NCBI RefSeq assembly: GCF_002072155.1
Contig: NZ_BDIY01000010.1
Coordinates: 1 to 64,000 of the forward strand
Reading direction: 5' to 3'
Length of the DNA stretch: 64,000 nt
From: Roseovarius sp. A-2
Lineage (GTDB): Bacteria > Pseudomonadota > Alphaproteobacteria > Rhodobacterales > Rhodobacteraceae
The position numbers were made by a program, and so were the translations under genes. The notes beneath the pieces were generated by a model. The model did not search any database and was not told the origin of the DNA. It saw only the letters and a list, made by a program, of their open reading frames with translations. Shown here one piece after another: positions 61,255-64,000 of the stretch (its first letter is position 1; each line of letters starts with the position of its first letter).

Positions 61255-63121
61255 AATACGCACCCTCCAGCAGGTGGTATTGGGCGAGATACTGCCTCAT
61301 GTGGGGCGGCGGTCTGCAGCCATGGCAGGCGAGGCGCGCGTATCTTCGGGCCGTCGGCGTGGCACGTCCGGCGGGGCAGTTGCGGTAATGTCCTGGAACG
61401 CGCTGCGGGTGCCGCAAAGCGTGGTGAAGCGGGTCGGCACGGGCGGGTGTCATTCACCCAAAGAGTTACGCCGGCAGATGAAATACATCCTGCGCGACGA
61501 GGCGCAGGTCGCAGCCTGGTCGAACCAGATCGGCATTGATCGTGTCTTTGGCGAGCGTGGCATGGAAAATGTCATTGCCCATTGGAGTGCATCCTGGTGC
61601 GGGGCGCCGAAACGGGGTCACACCGATCACATCATTCTGTCTTTTCCCAAGGGAACCGAGGCGGAGTTGGCGGAAGCCATCTCGCGCGAATGGGCGCAGG
61701 AGGTGTTCGGCGGGGAATACCGGGATCGATATCGGTATGTGGCGGCCCTTCATTTCAACACAGATCATGTGCATGCCCATGTTCTTGTCGACAAGGTCGG
61801 GATGGAGGACGGCAAGTTCCTCTCGATCAGCCGCCATTCCGAGATCAGCTATGACATGATGCGCGAGCTGCATGCGCAGATCGCGGGCGAGCACGGGCTG
61901 GTGCTGAATGCCTCTTCCCGTCTGTCGCGCGGCATCATGGAAAACGCCCCGCGGGACACTGATTTGCAGGCGGCCCGCAAGGAGGGACGGGCCCCAGCGG
62001 TTGCCCCGCTGGATCCTGAAAGCCGCGCTCTGCGCGAGGCCAAGATACGCAGGCACGCCGAGGGGTATCGGCAGCTGGCACAACTTGCCGGGATGGGCCT
62101 GGAGGCCGACACCCCTCCGGATGGATGGATGGGGCGCATCGCGGAGGGCGCAGAGCTTGCCGCCACCAACTTGATGAAAGGAATGCCGGTGAAAGAAGGG
62201 TTTGCCGAAGGGGTTGATATCGCCGCTGCCGGAGCGGATGTGATCGGTCGTCTGATCGCCGCCCGTGAGACATTGCAGGCGGAAGCCGACACCGCCTGGA
62301 GCGCCATTCAGGACATGGCGCCCGGTGCCGAAAAGGTCGAACTGGAACAGCTCTTTGCCGGGCAGGCCCGCGAGATGGGCACGCTTCTGGGCCGCGACTT
62401 TCTTGCGGATCATTCTTCACCGGTGTCGCCGGAGCGCGATCCCTACAGTGTGCAGGGGATTGCGGGGCTGGCTGCACGGGCAGCAGAGGAGGGCAATCCC
62501 CTCGTCGCTGAGGCCGGTGCTGCACTGGGTCGTTTCCGAGCGGAATTGGCGCAGGTTCTGGCACCGATGGAGGCACGGCTCGAGGAGGCGGGCAGCAGCG
62601 TCGAAGAAGTTGCTGCCCGCTTCACCGCACCCCATCGCAGCGAGGCGCAACTCGAAGCGTCACGCCCAGTGGACGCACAGGAGCTCTCGGACTGGCTTGG
62701 GCTCGAACGCGACCTGCAGGCGCGCGCGCGTGATGTTTTTGCGGGGCTGCACATGGATCGTGATCTTTTGGCGGATCTGGCGCGTCAGGACATTCTCGAC
62801 GCGGGGCAGGGCAGCCGCCTTGCCGACATCGCCACGCTGAACAAGCTGATCTCCGACGTGCGGCATGACCTGCGCGACGGGGATATGGATCAGCTGGCAG
62901 CGGGCCGGATCGATCCGCTCATGGACCGTATCGAAGATCCCGGTCTGCGACAAGCCGTGTTCTCGGAGCTAAAGCTCATCGCCGCGGTGGATGCGGGTGA
63001 TGACATTGCCGGCCGCGACAGCGAACCCGCCGCCACCTATCGGACCCGGATCGAGGCTTTCGAGCGCGCCGAGGAACGGGGGCGCGACCGGGACGATACC
63101 AGTGGCGATTACGGCCTCTAG
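61247..63121 (+). CDS. VirD2-like relaxase
   Basis: A 624-residue relaxase of the MOBP/VirD2 type. The three-histidine motif AALHFNTDHVHAHVLVDK (about residue 166-183) is clear, and the N-terminal region includes KELRRQMKYIL. The relaxase nicks oriT, stays bound to the 5' end and pilots the strand. The C-terminal 350 residues are acidic, helix-rich and unlike VirD2 of Ti plasmids. The start ATG 61247 has GGGGAGGGG upstream and overlaps mobC. Confidence 0.82.
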   Translation: MAEIRTLQQVVLGEILPHVGRRSAAMAGEARVSSGRRRGTSGGAVAVMSWNALRVPQSVVKRVGTGGCHSPKELRRQMKYILRDEAQVAAWSNQIGIDRVFGERGMENVIAHWSASWCGAPKRGHTDHIILSFPKGTEAELAEAISREWAQEVFGGEYRDRYRYVAALHFNTDHVHAHVLVDKVGMEDGKFLSISRHSEISYDMMRELHAQIAGEHGLVLNASSRLSRGIMENAPRDTDLQAARKEGRAPAVAPLDPESRALREAKIRRHAEGYRQLAQLAGMGLEADTPPDGWMGRIAEGAELAATNLMKGMPVKEGFAEGVDIAAAGADVIGRLIAARETLQAEADTAWSAIQDMAPGAEKVELEQLFAGQAREMGTLLGRDFLADHSSPVSPERDPYSVQGIAGLAARAAEEGNPLVAEAGAALGRFRAELAQVLAPMEARLEEAGSSVEEVAARFTAPHRSEAQLEASRPVDAQELSDWLGLERDLQARARDVFAGLHMDRDLLADLARQDILDAGQGSRLADIATLNKLISDVRHDLRDGDMDQLAAGRIDPLMDRIEDPGLRQAVFSELKLIAAVDAGDDIAGRDSEPAATYRTRIEAFERAEERGRDRDDTSGDYGL

Positions 63122-63133
63122 AGGATTCAAAAC

Positions 63134-64000
63134 ATGCTGCATGCAATGGAAAGCCGTTGGCGGTATCCGATTGCCATCCTGCTCGGTCTCGGTGTCGGCA
63201 CCTGGATCGGGGCCGCGATCGCCACGCTTTATCTGATGGCGCGATTTGGCGAAGACCTGGGAGGGTTCGATATTTTCGAACTTTGGCTGCTCAATCTGTC
63301 TGATCAACGGATCAAGGCAAACCCTGCGGTGGAACATACTGCGTGGCTCATCACTGCACTTCCTGCCCTGCTTCTGGCGGCGACAGGAGCGACATCTGTT
63401 CATCGCGGGTCGCTCACCGATTATGATGATGCGCATTTCCAGTCGCGTCCCGAGCTCCGCCGCAACCGTATGTCGGCATCTCTTTCCCAGAACGGCTTTC
63501 TGTTCGGCAAGCTCGGGTCACCCGCGTCCCGCGCGCCTTTCGTGTCGGCCACGCCAGATCGCTTCCCACACGCAATGATGATCGCGCCAACGGGCCGGGG
63601 CAAAGGGGTAGGCTTCGTTTTGCCGAACCTTTTGCATTTCCAGGGCAGTGCCGTGATCCTCGACGTCAAGGGCGAGAATTTCGAGAAGACATCCATCCAC
63701 CGCCAAAAGGCGCTGAACAATCAGGTCTGGTATTTTTCGCCCTATGACTACGTTCAGCCCGAGGGTAAGAACGGGCCCGTCCTGACCCGCACGCACCGGT
63801 TCAATCCTCTCCAGCGCATTGCCGATCTGCCCAGCCCCGAGCAGCAATACACCGCCGTCAACACCATGGCGGACTTGTTCCTCATCGTCGAAAGCGTGAA
63901 CGCGCAGAGCTTTTTCCAGGCCGGACGCAGCCTGTTCGTGGCGTCTTGCCTCTATGCCATCGAGACCGGAAAGCCGACGATCGGTGAGGCGCTGCGGATC
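63134..64000 (+). CDS. virD4: VirD4/TraG coupling protein (partial)
   Basis: The first 289 codons of a conjugative coupling protein, cut by the window end. The N-terminus has two membrane spans (ILLGLGVGTWIGAAIATLYLM; TAWLITALPALLLAATGAT), then the Walker A motif APTGRGKGVGF and Walker B AVILDVKGEN, both typical of VirD4/TraG/TraD ATPases. It links the relaxosome to a type IV secretion channel. GAGG precedes ATG 63134. The secretion genes themselves are not in the window. Confidence 0.88.
   Translation, partial: MLHAMESRWRYPIAILLGLGVGTWIGAAIATLYLMARFGEDLGGFDIFELWLLNLSDQRIKANPAVEHTAWLITALPALLLAATGATSVHRGSLTDYDDAHFQSRPELRRNRMSASLSQNGFLFGKLGSPASRAPFVSATPDRFPHAMMIAPTGRGKGVGFVLPNLLHFQGSAVILDVKGENFEKTSIHRQKALNNQVWYFSPYDYVQPEGKNGPVLTRTHRFNPLQRIADLPSPEQQYTAVNTMADLFLIVESVNAQSFFQAGRSLFVASCLYAIETGKPTIGEALRI

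Overview
The window looks like part of a large repABC-type plasmid (or chromid) from a Rhodobacteraceae-like alphaproteobacterium. The evidence is a complete RepA-RepB-RepC replication/partition operon with its palindromic parS sites and antisense ctRNA, a VirC/VirD2/VirD4-type mobilisation region, GC-rich codon use, and many small gene families typical of roseobacter/Paracoccus plasmids. No tRNA, rRNA or CRISPR array was seen.

Layout. 0-4.3 kb: an ISL3-type transposase remnant that has cut off the front of a helicase gene, an HD-domain gene, a DUF1612-type regulator and a serine recombinase. 4.5-8.1 kb: repABC with three identical 16-bp parS palindromes and a ctRNA gene. 8.1-11.5 kb: a large orphan ParB-like protein and small plasmid genes. 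11.6-22.3 kb: a two-component system next to an apparent iron/flavin redox island (PepSY proteins, ferric-reductase-like flavocytochrome, DUF2271 protein, PepSY-flavodoxin-reductase fusion, ApbE, TPC-type metal ATPase, VIT-family transporter). 22.4-29.7 kb: Lrp and Rrf2 regulators, a sulfate/thiosulfate ABC importer (sbp-cysT-orf-cysW-cysA) and an SLC13-type anion permease. 29.9-31.9 kb: a murJ copy and an H-NS-type silencer.

32.3-47.7 kb is a long, almost entirely plus-strand block of plasmid accessory genes: ssb, GFA-type enzyme, DUF932, RadC, several small conserved proteins, an Xre/RES toxin-antitoxin pair, a 1460-residue methyltransferase/strawberry-notch helicase, a Toprim protein, a DUF2493 protein, WGR and DUF6429 proteins. 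Its content (SSB, ParB-like, RadC, methyltransferase-helicase) resembles cargo that conjugative elements express early after transfer. A 219-bp nested palindrome lies before the DUF2493 gene. Three genes (parB-like, DUF932 and the gene at 35337) share a small hairpin leader 36-39 nt before their start codons.

47.7-53.6 kb is an IS66-family element bounded by a perfect 8-bp target duplication. Its tnpB is split by a nested Recombinase-In-Trio (RIT) element of three overlapping tyrosine recombinase genes with perfect 32-bp terminal repeats. Immediately beyond it, on the minus strand, is a 1032-residue protein joining a calcineurin-like metallophosphoesterase to a STAND-like NTPase whose Walker A lysine is replaced by leucine, followed directly by a 49-codon ORF. 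This is the best candidate in the window for an undescribed, possibly defensive, system.

57.4-64 kb: small unknown genes, then a mobilisation region: a VirC1/VirC2-like pair on the minus strand, an intergenic segment with nested inverted repeats that may hold oriT, and on the plus strand a MobC-like accessory protein, a VirD2-like relaxase and the start of a VirD4/TraG coupling protein cut by the window end.
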